Assembly: GCF_004765785.1 (NCBI RefSeq)
Contig: NZ_SBIT01000008.1
Location: forward strand, 62,001 to 126,000
Direction of reading: 5' to 3'
DNA from: Halorussus ruber
GTDB taxonomy: Archaea; Halobacteriota; Halobacteria; Halobacteriales; Haladaptataceae
Length of the DNA stretch: 64,000 nucleotides
Shown: positions 41,458-50,077 of the stretch, piece after piece
Layout of the letters: each line of letters begins with the position of its first letter
Numbering within the stretch: position 1 is the first letter of the stretch
Program-made: the position numbers and the translations under genes
Notes under the pieces: model-generated
Database searches by the model: none
Seen by the model: only the letters and a program-made list of their open reading frames with translations
What the model was told of the DNA's origin: nothing

Positions 41458-41471
41458 TAGCTTATAAGCTA
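41458..41471 (-). promoter_or_regulatory. Perfect palindrome over the gch3 TATA box
   Basis: TAGCTTATAAGCTA is a perfect 14-base palindrome whose centre is the TATA-like CTTATAAG, about 30 bases before the gch3 start codon. It may be a regulator site over the promoter or simply a symmetric TATA box; the extension by three matching bases on each side favours the former. Confidence 0.4.
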
Positions 41472-41577
41472 TCCTAATTCTGGTAGTGTTTCCATAATTG
41501 GTAGGGTTTCTCTAAGCGATTTTACTTCCGCTCTGGTCTACTTACCTTTATTGCCTTCCCTTGACAACTGGCTGTTG

Positions 41578-42360
41578 ATGACACGATTTAAAATTGGAGT
41601 GGTGAAAAACCCGGAGGAGATACCCTCTCTACAAGAATTTGACGAGCGCGATGAAATTGCAGACTCTTCTTTTCCAATTCAAGAGGAAAGGGATGGAGAG
41701 TCTCTCCGTAAAGGCTTCAGAGACCCTTACTATGAGGACGGAGATGATGATACACAGGAGTTCTTTTACTTCGACTGTGTGATAGAGACGCTAGAGAAAA
41801 ATACGAGATTAGATGAGGACGGGAACGACTTAGAACATCATGTTCAGAGTCGAGATACAATGCACTTTATTTTGCTTCCTGATGGGCGATTTATCTACGA
41901 ATCTGCTAAAAATGTTGGACCGGGGAATGCATTGAGACTTCTCTTAGGTGAAATCCCCGAAATAGAGAGCGATATAACTATCCCTCACTCTGTACTCCGA
42001 AACTATTACTTTGATAAGGATGAGGTAAGCAAGGTGGTTGTTAATGGGATAGAATCTGATGATGATCCTGAAGAATATACAGAACCTGTTCGCTCAATTC
42101 TCCGAACGGGTCGAATGTTAGAAAGTACTACCTTCAATACTGGTGATTTTGAGACAAACCTAAGAGAATCTGATCTTGTCGGGAGCTTCATTGACCATGG
42201 GAACGTGAAGTTCATCAAGGGATCAGATGAAGATACAAATACAAAAGCCGTGTCTAACAATGGATGGGTAAGATTCTACCTTCCGACAGACCGGGATGTT
42301 GTTGAGCGTTCACGGTTAATACACCGAAAAGTTCGTCCGATCTTAGACGACGTGATCTAA
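41578..42360 (+). CDS. Unknown protein in AT-rich islet
   Basis: 260 residues from the ATG at 41578, with CTTTATTG (41546-41553) centred 28 bases upstream. A TTG at 41551 is a weaker choice. The protein is mixed alpha/beta with few hydrophobic runs: a start TRFKIGVVKNPEEIPSLQEF, an acidic EDGDDDTQEFFYFDCVIETLEK, SRDTMHFILLPDGRFIYESA and a C-terminal WVRFYLPTDRDVVERSRLI. No known domain is recognised. Codon use is much more AT-rich than in gch3 next to it, so it was probably acquired. It and the gene at 42908 flank a cold-shock gene of normal composition. Confidence 0.7.
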   Translation: MTRFKIGVVKNPEEIPSLQEFDERDEIADSSFPIQEERDGESLRKGFRDPYYEDGDDDTQEFFYFDCVIETLEKNTRLDEDGNDLEHHVQSRDTMHFILLPDGRFIYESAKNVGPGNALRLLLGEIPEIESDITIPHSVLRNYYFDKDEVSKVVVNGIESDDDPEEYTEPVRSILRTGRMLESTTFNTGDFETNLRESDLVGSFIDHGNVKFIKGSDEDTNTKAVSNNGWVRFYLPTDRDVVERSRLIHRKVRPILDDVI

Positions 42361-42572
42361 ATCCCTCCTCTTAGTATCCCGCCCAAATTGCCGATACGGA
42401 CAGAACTTGCCACGAAACCGCGGAATCAGGCGTGATTTGGAGACGAACTGACTGTACGGTCACACTCATCCGATATTCTCCGGAGTTCTGAATATATTTG
42501 TCCAAATAAGACCATATTTTCTATACGAACATCGGAATACTTATCCGTGAAACGTGCATCCGTCTAATTGCA

Positions 42573-42767
42573 ATGGCAGAAGGAACTGTTGACTTCTTCA
42601 ACGACACTGGCGGCTACGGTTTCATCGATACTGAGGACGCGGACGAAGACGTGTTCTTCCACATGGAAGACATCGGCGGCCCGGACCTCGAAGAGGGAAC
42701 TGAGGTAGAGTTCGAGATCGAGCAGGCGGACAAGGGTCCGCGCGCGACGAATCTTACGCGACTGTAA
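42573..42767 (+). CDS. cspA: Cold-shock domain protein
   Basis: 64 residues, a single OB-fold cold-shock domain. The RNA-binding motifs RNP1 ([10 protein letters not shown], usually KGFGFI) and RNP2 (DVFFHMED, usually VFVHFS) are present, but the basic residues are largely replaced by Asp/Glu, as in haloarchaeal CspA. It binds single-stranded RNA or DNA and acts as an RNA chaperone. The unusual context is between two AT-rich unknown genes. A strong hairpin terminator begins right after the stop codon. Confidence 0.93.
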   Translation: MAEGTVDFFNDTGGYGFIDTEDADEDVFFHMEDIGGPDLEEGTEVEFEIEQADKGPRATNLTRL

Positions 42768-42809
42768 ACGCGTCTTCAAGCCGCCGCGAGGCGGGTGAAC
42801 GCGCTTTTT
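42768..42809 (+). terminator. cspA terminator hairpin with GCGA tetraloop
   Basis: CCGCC (42781-42785) pairs with GGCGG (42790-42794) around GCGA, a GNRA loop. TTCA (42775-42778) pairs with TGAA (42796-42799), and CGCG (42769-42772) with CGCG (42800-42803). TTTTT follows. This looks like a bacterial-type intrinsic terminator, or a stabilising 3' end for the short mRNA. Confidence 0.6.
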
Positions 42810-42907
42810 CTGTGGAACTACGTTCGAAGAGCGACTGGTGTATCTGTTGTTGAATATGATGTGTTGGTAGGAAGCATTTATTATCTCGACAGATTATTTA
42901 TTCGAGC

Positions 42908-43783
42908 ATGGACATTAACGATGAATTGGTAGATCAAGTTGAAGAAGCCTTAGAAGAGCAGTCGAATTTCGAGTATACAACTGATGATGGTGAGGTTCAA
43001 TTCATCCGCGACACAATTGACGCTTTTGACAATATTTCAGAACACGATGGCTCTCAGGAGATTAGTACAAAAGTAAAGAAGATGCATAGCACACCGGAAG
43101 TTACTTTTTGTTGGCCGTATATCAATGATAGCCCGCGTGCGGAGTTTGCCGACCTTCTATTTATGGCCAACTTCTACGAAGATAATACTTTAGTTGAAAA
43201 GAGGGCGATGATTTCCCAGTCAAAGTTCACTCCTAAAAACGCTCGTGAAAACAAAAATAAGAAATGGAAAATTCAAATGAACCAATTTATGATTCTCCAC
43301 GAACTACCCAAGTTTAAGGTCACCAGTCCGGGAACGGGAGAGATTTTTCAGTTAGACTCAGAGACCCGGATGTTCACTAATTATAGCTTCGCCAGTAATT
43401 TCTTAAAGCCATTTTATTATTCAACCGAAAATTTTGTGGATGATATAAACACAGGGGCAAAGAAGCCTACTTTGAACCTTGAACACAAGTCCATGAATGG
43501 ATACAACTCTTCAAAGAGTATAATCAAACGGTTCCTGAAAAGGAAGATCGGAGAAGAGGTAACCGAAAATGCTGAACTAATCAGGTTTTTACAACACATC
43601 TATGAGAACTCGGACTCCTTTGGAAGAAGTGAAACCGAAAACGTAGTCGCTACTGACGGAGGTGAACAGGAATTACCTCCGGGTCCAGAAGCGGGTGCTA
43701 TTCAAATAAACATCGGAGAACTAGACGAATTCGAATCTCTCGATGAGGCAATAGAAAGGAGCGAAGGGTCAACCACGTTCTGA
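42908..43783 (+). CDS. Unknown protein in AT-rich islet, possible PD-(D/E)xK-like core
   Basis: 291 residues from the ATG at 42908, with TTTATTAT (42877-42884) centred 28 bases upstream (leaderless). A central segment EFADLLFMANFYED ... RAMISQSKFT has an Asp followed about 20 residues later by Q-S-K. This is the spacing and hydrophobic framing of the D ... (E/Q)xK part of PD-(D/E)xK nucleases. It is followed by KKWKIQMNQFMILHELPKFK, like the helix after such a core. This is suggestive only, and an upstream catalytic Glu is not certain. Ser/Asn-rich and Lys-rich parts differ from local proteins and the DNA is AT-rich, so transfer is likely. The family is not recognised. Confidence 0.65.
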   Translation: MDINDELVDQVEEALEEQSNFEYTTDDGEVQFIRDTIDAFDNISEHDGSQEISTKVKKMHSTPEVTFCWPYINDSPRAEFADLLFMANFYEDNTLVEKRAMISQSKFTPKNARENKNKKWKIQMNQFMILHELPKFKVTSPGTGEIFQLDSETRMFTNYSFASNFLKPFYYSTENFVDDINTGAKKPTLNLEHKSMNGYNSSKSIIKRFLKRKIGEEVTENAELIRFLQHIYENSDSFGRSETENVVATDGGEQELPPGPEAGAIQINIGELDEFESLDEAIERSEGSTTF

Positions 43784-43854
43784 ACTTTTCTATCCCCGTC
43801 ACCGGAAATCCGATTCCGAGAGATTCAAACCACAGTCTACCTTCCACCCCATCA

Positions 43855-44655
43855 ATGACTATCCCGTCGTTCGTCATCGGTATCGCGGGGGGAACCGGGG
43901 CCGGAAAGACGACGGTCGCCCGCGAAATCACCGAGGAGGTCGAAGACTCCGTGACGCGCATTCCGATGGACAACTACTACGAGGACCTGAGCCACCTCGA
44001 TTTCGAGGAGCGCACCGAGGTCAACTACGACCACCCCTCGGCGTTCGAGTGGGAACTCCTTCGGGAACACATGGACGCTCTCCTCTCGGGTCAGACCATC
44101 GAGATGCCCCAGTACGACTTCTCGGAACACAATCGCAAGGACGAGACCCGGACGGTCGAACCGACCGACGTGGTCGTGCTGGAGGGTATCTTCGCGCTCT
44201 ACGACGAGGAGGTCAACGAGATGCTCGACATTCAGGTCTACGTCGAGACCGACGCCGACGTGCGCATCCTCCGGCGCATCGAGCGCGACGTGGTGGACCG
44301 CGGCCGGGACTTGGAGGGCGTCATCGACCAGTACCTCTCGACGGTCAAACCGATGCACGAGCAGTTCGTCGCGCCGACGAAGAAGCACGCAGACCTCATC
44401 ATCCCCGAGGGCGCGAACGCCGTCGCGGTCAACCTGTTGGAGGAGAAGGTCCGGGCCGAGACCTACACCGACTCGGGGTCGGCGTGGACCCTCGGCGAGG
44501 AGGGCGTCGAGCGCGAGCAGAACGAGCGCCTCACCGTCACCGGTCCCGCCGCGACCGAGGCCGAACGCGAGAGCGACGGACGCCCGGACGGCGGGCGAGA
44601 GGGTCGAGACGCGGACTCGACCGACCGGCGGTGGAGCGACGAGCAATCGGAGTAG
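43855..44655 (+). CDS. udk: Uridine kinase
   Basis: 266 residues. The P-loop is IGIAGGTGAGKTTVARE (residues about 7-23), followed by the substrate region MDNYYEDLSHLDFEERTEVNYDHPSAFEWELL and VVVLEGIFALYDEEV (Walker B). The lid region IRILRRIERDVVDRGRDLEGVIDQYL is typical of the uridine/cytidine kinase family of nucleotide salvage. The last 55 residues are an acidic and Arg-rich tail (ERESDGRPDGGREGRDADSTD) absent from bacterial enzymes. A family 1 element follows the stop. Confidence 0.92.
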   Translation: MTIPSFVIGIAGGTGAGKTTVAREITEEVEDSVTRIPMDNYYEDLSHLDFEERTEVNYDHPSAFEWELLREHMDALLSGQTIEMPQYDFSEHNRKDETRTVEPTDVVVLEGIFALYDEEVNEMLDIQVYVETDADVRILRRIERDVVDRGRDLEGVIDQYLSTVKPMHEQFVAPTKKHADLIIPEGANAVAVNLLEEKVRAETYTDSGSAWTLGEEGVEREQNERLTVTGPAATEAERESDGRPDGGREGRDADSTDRRWSDEQSE

Positions 44656-44694
44656 TCCGCGAAGGGAGTTCCGGATAGGCGTGACAACGGCCTG

Positions 44695-44906
44695 TCTCGC
44701 TCGGCGGGACAGACCACAACCTCGGTGGACTGAAAGGGCGAGCGGGGTTCGCGTGCAGTTTAGTCGTCTCAGCGCGGCTCTATTTCGGGCGCGCAGTTCT
44801 GCGCGCCCGAAATAGCCCGGTGAGCGACCGCCGGAAGACAACCCGCGTCTTCCGAGATCACACTCACTTCGTTCGCGTGACCGCGAACCGCGCGAGAGCT
44901 TTCGAG
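44695..44906 (+). repeat. Family 1 palindromic element, copy 9 (with side hairpins)
   Basis: The leader GCTCGGCGGGACAGACCAC starts at 44698. The outer arms (subtype B) are 44730-44753 and 44882-44906. The inner stem CTATTTCGGGCGCGC (44780-44794) pairs perfectly, 15 bp, with GCGCGCCCGAAATAG (44801-44815). Side hairpin b CGGAAGAC/GTCTTCCG (44832-44839/44847-44854) and side hairpin a (44856-44882) lie on the 3' arm. The gap 44656-44984 has no gene apart from this element; 44907-44984 is the upstream region of the Cdc48 gene. Confidence 0.88.
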
Positions 44907-44984
44907 GCCGTAGCTACTTCACTGACAGTTTCTGTAGAACGCAAAGGGGGAATCCTCAAGACGGACGAGCAACGAGAGACTGAC

Positions 44985-47207
44985 ATGAACGCGAAGGGTT
45001 CCGCCGCGGTCGAACTCACCGTCCAAGGCGCGGAGAAGCGCGACGCGGGCCGGGGCATCGCCCGAGTCCCCGAGTCCGCTCGGTCGGCGCTGGGCGTCCT
45101 GAGCGGTGACACCGTGGTCGTCGAAGGCGAGCGCGACACCGTGGTCAAGGTGTGGCCCGCAGGAACTGACGTACAGTCCGGCGTGGTGCAGGTAGACGGC
45201 GAGACGCGGGCCAACGCCGGGGTCAGCATCGGCGACACCGTGACGGTCCGCAAGATTTCGGTCGCCGACGCCGAGGAGGTCACGCTCGCGCCGACGGCCA
45301 CCTTCGACGCCGACGACCTCGACACCCTCGAAGCCGCCCTGAAGCGCACGCTCCGGGACCGCCCGGTCAAGGAGGGCGAGCGCGTCCGAATCGAGCGACT
45401 GGGCGACGCGGGCACCTTCCACGTCGGGGCGACCGACCCCGACGGCGTGGTCCGCGTGACCGAGGACACCGACGTTCGGGTCGCGCTCGACGGCGGGTCG
45501 GGGTCCAGCGCGGGAGCGGGGGCCGGGTCCGACTCCGGCGGCATCGCCATCCCCATCTCTCGCGGCGAGGGCGGCGACGGTGACGGCGAAACTCCGCCGA
45601 AGCCGACCGGCGCGACCTACGAGGACATCGGCGGCCTCGAAGACGAACTGGAGCGCGTCCGCGAGATGGTCGAGTTACCCCTCTCGAACCCCGCGCTGTT
45701 TCGGCGGCTCGGCATCGACCCGCCGAAGGGCGTCCTGCTCTACGGCCCGCCCGGCACGGGAAAGACGATGATAGCCAAGGCGGTCGCCAACGAGGTCGAC
45801 GCCCACTTCATCACGGTCTCGGGGCCGGAAATCATGAGCAAATACAAGGGCGAGAGCGAGGAGCGTCTGCGCGAGGTGTTCGAGAACGCCCGCGAGAACG
45901 CCCCGACGATCGTCTTCTTCGACGAAATCGACGCCATCGCGGGCGAGCGAGACGAGGAGTCCGACGTGGAGAACCGCGTGGTCGCGCAACTCCTCTCGCT
46001 GATGGACGGGCTGGAATCCCGCGGCGAAGTCGTCGTCATCGGCGCGACCAACCGGGTGGACGCCATCGACCCCGCCCTGCGGCGCGGCGGGCGATTCGAC
46101 CGCGAAATCGAAATCGGCGTCCCCGGCGAGGCCGGGCGGCGCGAGATTCTGGACGTTCACACCCGCGGGATGCCGCTGGCCGACAGCGTGGACCTCGACC
46201 GACTCGCGGCGACGACCCACGGCTTCGTCGGCGCTGACCTCCACGCGCTCTCGACGGAGTCCGCGATGGCCGCGCTCCGCCGCGCGCGAGACGCCGGGGC
46301 CGACGAGGAGGAACTCATGGAAGTCGAAGTCACCCGCGAGGACTTCGAGACCGCGATGGCTTCGGTGGACCCCTCGGCGATGCGCGAGTTCGTCGCCGAG
46401 TCCCCGGACACGACCTTCGAGGACGTGGGGAATCTGGACGAGGCCAAGCAGACGCTGACCGAAGCCGTCGAGTGGCCGCTGGCGTACCGCAACCTCTTCG
46501 AGCAGACCAACACCGACCCGCCCGCGGGCATCCTGCTCCACGGGCCGCCCGGCACAGGGAAGACGCTCCTCGCGCGGGCCTTGGCGGGCCAGAGCGACGT
46601 GAACTTCATCCACGTGGACGGGCCGGAACTGCTCGACCGCTACGTCGGCGAGTCCGAGAAGGCGGTCCGGGAAATCTTCGACCGCGCCCGACAGGCCGCG
46701 CCAGCGATTATCTTTTTGGACGAAATCGACGCCATCGCTGGCGAGCGCGGAAGCGGCATGGGCGGCGGCGCTGAAGTCTCCGAGCGCGTGGTCTCCCAGC
46801 TCCTGACCGAGATGGACGGACTGGCCGAGAACCCCAACCTCGTGGTGCTGGCCGCGACCAACCGCCGGGACGCGCTCGACCAAGCCCTCCTGCGGCCCGG
46901 CCGACTCGAAGAACACATCGAGGTCCCCGCGCCCGACGAGGAGGGTCGCCGGGCCATCCTCTCGGTCCACGCCGACGACCGGCCGCTGGCCGACGACGTG
47001 GACTTGGACGAACTCGCCGCCGAGTTGGAGGGCTACACCGGCGCGGACCTCGAAGCCGTGGTCCGAGACGCCTCGATGCGGGCGATTCGGGAGGCCGCCG
47101 AGGCGTGGGGCGTCGAGCAGGCCGACCAGAACGCCGACGAGATAGAAATCCAGAACAAGCACTTCGAGGCCGCGGTCGAGAAGGTCCGGCCGACCCTCGC
47201 CGAGTAG
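44985..47207 (+). CDS. Cdc48/VAT-type AAA ATPase
   Basis: 740 residues from the ATG at 44985; the open frame upstream runs through the repeat. It has an N-terminal double-psi barrel and clam domain ([27 protein letters not shown]), a Gly/Ser-rich linker, and two AAA modules. D1 has Walker A GPPGTGKT near residue 253 and Walker [14 protein letters not shown]2 has Walker A near 519 and [12 protein letters not shown]. Both keep the second region of homology ([21 protein letters not shown] and [20 protein letters not shown]). It unfolds proteins as a hexamer, feeding the proteasome or taking complexes apart. Confidence 0.94.
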   Translation: MNAKGSAAVELTVQGAEKRDAGRGIARVPESARSALGVLSGDTVVVEGERDTVVKVWPAGTDVQSGVVQVDGETRANAGVSIGDTVTVRKISVADAEEVTLAPTATFDADDLDTLEAALKRTLRDRPVKEGERVRIERLGDAGTFHVGATDPDGVVRVTEDTDVRVALDGGSGSSAGAGAGSDSGGIAIPISRGEGGDGDGETPPKPTGATYEDIGGLEDELERVREMVELPLSNPALFRRLGIDPPKGVLLYGPPGTGKTMIAKAVANEVDAHFITVSGPEIMSKYKGESEERLREVFENARENAPTIVFFDEIDAIAGERDEESDVENRVVAQLLSLMDGLESRGEVVVIGATNRVDAIDPALRRGGRFDREIEIGVPGEAGRREILDVHTRGMPLADSVDLDRLAATTHGFVGADLHALSTESAMAALRRARDAGADEEELMEVEVTREDFETAMASVDPSAMREFVAESPDTTFEDVGNLDEAKQTLTEAVEWPLAYRNLFEQTNTDPPAGILLHGPPGTGKTLLARALAGQSDVNFIHVDGPELLDRYVGESEKAVREIFDRARQAAPAIIFLDEIDAIAGERGSGMGGGAEVSERVVSQLLTEMDGLAENPNLVVLAATNRRDALDQALLRPGRLEEHIEVPAPDEEGRRAILSVHADDRPLADDVDLDELAAELEGYTGADLEAVVRDASMRAIREAAEAWGVEQADQNADEIEIQNKHFEAAVEKVRPTLAE

Positions 47208-47366
47208 CGTCCGCGTTTCGTCCCGTTTTTCGCGCACTTTTGGGCACGCTGTCTCGTTTCGGCGCTTCGCCGACGTGACTGCGCTCGATTCAGCTCGAAT
47301 AAATATTCCATCATAATACTAATAACAAATTTTATCTGCTGGCGATGAATCGAACGTATCGAACCC

Positions 47367-48290
47367 ATGACAGACGAAACCCCCGACCGCCGCGCTCGCG
47401 GCGGGCGTCGTCAGTTCCTGAAAGGTATCGGTACGTTCGGCGTCGGTGCGCTCGGCCTCCCCCTGCTGTCACGCGGCGGTGCGGCCGAGTCCGGCGATTC
47501 GAAGTCCGGCGACTCCGGGTCCGGCGCGGCTCCCGAGAAGTTCCGCGTGAGAGGGCGCGAAATCGTCAAGACCGAGATTCGGCCCGACAGCGTGACCGTC
47601 ACGAAGCGCAAGATCAGCGACGACCTCCGGCGGCGCTACGGCATCTCCCCGCCGGTTCTGACCAAGACCGAGTCAGTCGAGCGCCCTGCACCCCGCGAGG
47701 ACGACCTGCCGCTTCGGGACACCCGGACAGTCGAGCGCGAGTGGGACACCTACTACGCGAAGGAAGACGAGTGGAAGGCCTACTTCGAGTCCGGCGGCGA
47801 CCTGAGCGCCGAGTACCTCGACCCCGCCGAGGAGGACCACCCCTACGGAATCTGGGAGTACGAGGCCGTAGACGGCGGGTACGAGACCGCGGCCCCGATG
47901 AACGTCATCTCCGAGCAGTCCACCGGCGAGATTACGAACGTCCTGCTGAACGACGGGTGGACCGACTACGTGGTCCAGTACAATCGCCACGCCTACAACA
48001 GCGCGACCAACCAGTTCGAGCAACAGCACAAGTCCGCCGCGACGGGGACCTTCGGCTTCCTCGGTCGCAAGCACCTCAAGATGTGGGAGTTCGAGGGCTA
48101 CGTCTCCGGGTCGGCCCACATCGACAGTTCGGCACCCCACGAGGCCACCTCGTTCGAGGACGCCGAGCAGGCCATCGAGAACACCTTCGACGACGCCTCG
48201 GGCTGGTACGGCTACGACGATTACTACTACATGGACAACGGCTACCAGCTCGACCACGACAGCTACGCGACGAAGCTCGTCAAGTACTGA
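47367..48290 (+). CDS. Tat-exported protein of unknown function
   Basis: 307 residues with a twin-arginine signal (GGRRQFLKGIGTFGVGALGLPLL). The mature part begins with a Ser/Gly/Asp stretch, then a Lys/Arg/Glu-rich section (KTEIRPDSVTVTKRKISDDLRRR). A Tyr- and Trp-rich globular domain follows (AKEDEWKAYFESGG, HPYGIWEYEAVDGGYETAAPMN, GTFGFLGRKHLKMWEFEGYVSG), ending in repeated Tyr/Asp (DASGWYGYDDYYYMDNGYQLD). No enzyme signature is recognised. The protein is exported folded. An AATTTTATC box near 47328-47336 is the probable promoter. Confidence 0.75.
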   Translation: MTDETPDRRARGGRRQFLKGIGTFGVGALGLPLLSRGGAAESGDSKSGDSGSGAAPEKFRVRGREIVKTEIRPDSVTVTKRKISDDLRRRYGISPPVLTKTESVERPAPREDDLPLRDTRTVEREWDTYYAKEDEWKAYFESGGDLSAEYLDPAEEDHPYGIWEYEAVDGGYETAAPMNVISEQSTGEITNVLLNDGWTDYVVQYNRHAYNSATNQFEQQHKSAATGTFGFLGRKHLKMWEFEGYVSGSAHIDSSAPHEATSFEDAEQAIENTFDDASGWYGYDDYYYMDNGYQLDHDSYATKLVKY

Positions 48291-48332
48291 CCGGAATCCA
48301 CCTTTATTTCACTTCCCGTCCTACGATTCGTC

Positions 48333-48914
48333 ATGAACTGGTCCGCCGCCCTCCGGCCGCGCAGAGGTCTCGTTTTGCCCCTGCTCGTGGTCGCGGTCCC
48401 GGCGCTGTACTTCGTCTACCGGGCGGCCGCGATGGAGTGCGCGGCGGGTCGGCCGTGCCTCGACGCGACCTATCTCGGCGACGCCCTCGCCGCGCTCGCC
48501 GGGGCCTACCTCGTCGCCAGCGGCGCGCTGGCGCTGTTCGACGCCAGCGCACTCGCCGAATCGAGTTCCTCCGCTCGCCTCGCGCTCCGGCCGACCGACC
48601 GCACGCTCGCGGTGCTGGCGGTCTTCCTCGCGGCCATCGCAACGTACCTCCTCGCAACGCTGGTGACGGCGATTCCGGCGTGGCTCGACCTGCTCCTCGC
48701 GCCGTTCGGGCTGGTCGTCGCCCTGCCGTTCGCGCTGGTCTACGGCGGGACGGTCGTCGTCACGAACGCGCTCTTTTCGGAGCCGCCGCTGTGGGTCCAG
48801 TCGGCGGTCGTCGCGGCCTCGCTCGCGCTGACGGCGGTGTGGCTGTTCGCGCTGGCGACCGGCGTCGGGAGTCTCCTCGGGGCGTGGATGCCCGCGAGCG
48901 TCGGGTCGCGGTGA
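48333..48914 (+). CDS. Membrane protein with about five spans (DUF7548-like)
   Basis: 193 residues. Hydrophobic segments lie near residues 12-32, 47-67, 88-110, 117-145 and 155-180. A short outside loop carries two Cys (AAAMECAAGRPCLDATYLG) between spans 1 and 2, which could form a disulfide. No transport or enzyme motif is seen, and the name is a resemblance only. It follows the exported protein by 42 bases, so they may be one transcript. Confidence 0.65.
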   Translation: MNWSAALRPRRGLVLPLLVVAVPALYFVYRAAAMECAAGRPCLDATYLGDALAALAGAYLVASGALALFDASALAESSSSARLALRPTDRTLAVLAVFLAAIATYLLATLVTAIPAWLDLLLAPFGLVVALPFALVYGGTVVVTNALFSEPPLWVQSAVVAASLALTAVWLFALATGVGSLLGAWMPASVGSR

Positions 48915-49141
48915 GAGCAACTAGTATAATTGGTAGAGTGCTGATTACGATTGTTTAGACCACCCATTCATTTCTCCATCCGGTTTTCGAGATTCCCACT
49001 TCCGCCGAGAATCGCGCGCTGGCCGTGTGGCCCGCCGACCGCGTAGCCCGCTAACCAGCGACTATGCGGCCCGGAGTCGATTCCTCGATACTTCTAGCTG
49101 ACTCGGTGGCTTTACCCGCTTGCGGTAGCTACCCCGAGACA

Positions 49142-50077
49142 ATGACCGACTCATCCGACGCCGCGCCGCGGAACCCCGACGCTCTGCTCAGGCGGGCGGG
49201 CGTCCGGGGTAACCCCGACCGCGACCAGCACTTTCTGGTAGACGACCGCGTCCTCGACCGACTGCCCGAGTACGCTCTGGAGGCCGACTTCGACCTCTCG
49301 CACGTCCTCGAAATCGGCCCCGGGACGGGCGCGCTGACCGACCGACTCCTCGCTGTCGCGGACGAAGTGACCGTCGTGGAGCGCGACCGCGATTTGGCCG
49401 CCTTCCTGCGCGAGGAGTTCGCCGACGAAATTGCAGACGGCCGCCTCACGGTCGTCTCGGGCGACGCGCTCGAAGTCGAACTCCCCGAGTTCACGGCCTC
49501 CGTCTCGAATCTCCCCTACGGCGTCTCCAGCGAAATCACCTTCCGACTCCTCCCGCAGGGCGAGCCCACCGTCCTGATGTTCCAGAAGGAGTTCGCCGAG
49601 CGGATGGCCGCCGACCCCGGCACCGACGACTACGGCCGCCTCTCGGTCTCGGCCCAGCACTACGCCGACGTGGAAGTGGTCGAGCCAGTCCCGAAAGAGG
49701 CCTTCTCGCCGCCGCCGGACGTAGAGAGCGCGGTCGTCCGGACGACGCCCCGCGACCCCGACTACGAGGTCGGCGACGAGGACTTTTTCCTCCGGTTCGT
49801 CAAGGCCGTGTTCACCCAGCGCCGCAAGACCCTCCGGAACGCGATTCGGAACACGCCCCACATCTCCGGACTCGACGACGCCGACGCCGTGGTCGATGCT
49901 ATTTCCGAGGACCAGACCGACCTGAATCCCGACGTACTGAGCAAACGCGCGGGCAAGATTCCGCCCGAGACGTTCGCCGCGCTGGCGACGGCCGCCGACG
50001 AGTTCGGGCGAGAGAGCGAGGACGAGCGAGGCGGTGAGGACGACGCCGACGCCGAGCGAGGTGGTGAGACCACGTGA
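49142..50077 (+). CDS. ksgA: 16S rRNA adenine dimethyltransferase (Dim1/KsgA)
   Basis: 311 residues from the ATG at 49142. It has the SAM-binding motif VLEIGPGTGALTDRLL (about residues 58-73), acidic VVERDRDLAAFL, and the catalytic NLPYGVSSEITFRLL, with N-L-P-Y typical of dimethyl-adenosine formation. FQKEFAERMAADPGTDDYGRLSV and FTQRRKTLRNAI mark the C-terminal domain. It dimethylates the two adenines in helix 45 of 16S rRNA late in small-subunit assembly. The acidic tail (ERGGEDDADAERGGETT) is extra. The stop overlaps the mscS GTG start (GTGA). Confidence 0.94.
   Translation: MTDSSDAAPRNPDALLRRAGVRGNPDRDQHFLVDDRVLDRLPEYALEADFDLSHVLEIGPGTGALTDRLLAVADEVTVVERDRDLAAFLREEFADEIADGRLTVVSGDALEVELPEFTASVSNLPYGVSSEITFRLLPQGEPTVLMFQKEFAERMAADPGTDDYGRLSVSAQHYADVEVVEPVPKEAFSPPPDVESAVVRTTPRDPDYEVGDEDFFLRFVKAVFTQRRKTLRNAIRNTPHISGLDDADAVVDAISEDQTDLNPDVLSKRAGKIPPETFAALATAADEFGRESEDERGGEDDADAERGGETT

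Noticed and set aside
6050-44906. Rho-independent terminators to explain the palindromic elements
   Set aside because: No T-run follows them, they are far longer than a terminator, carry leaders, and several lie between divergent genes.
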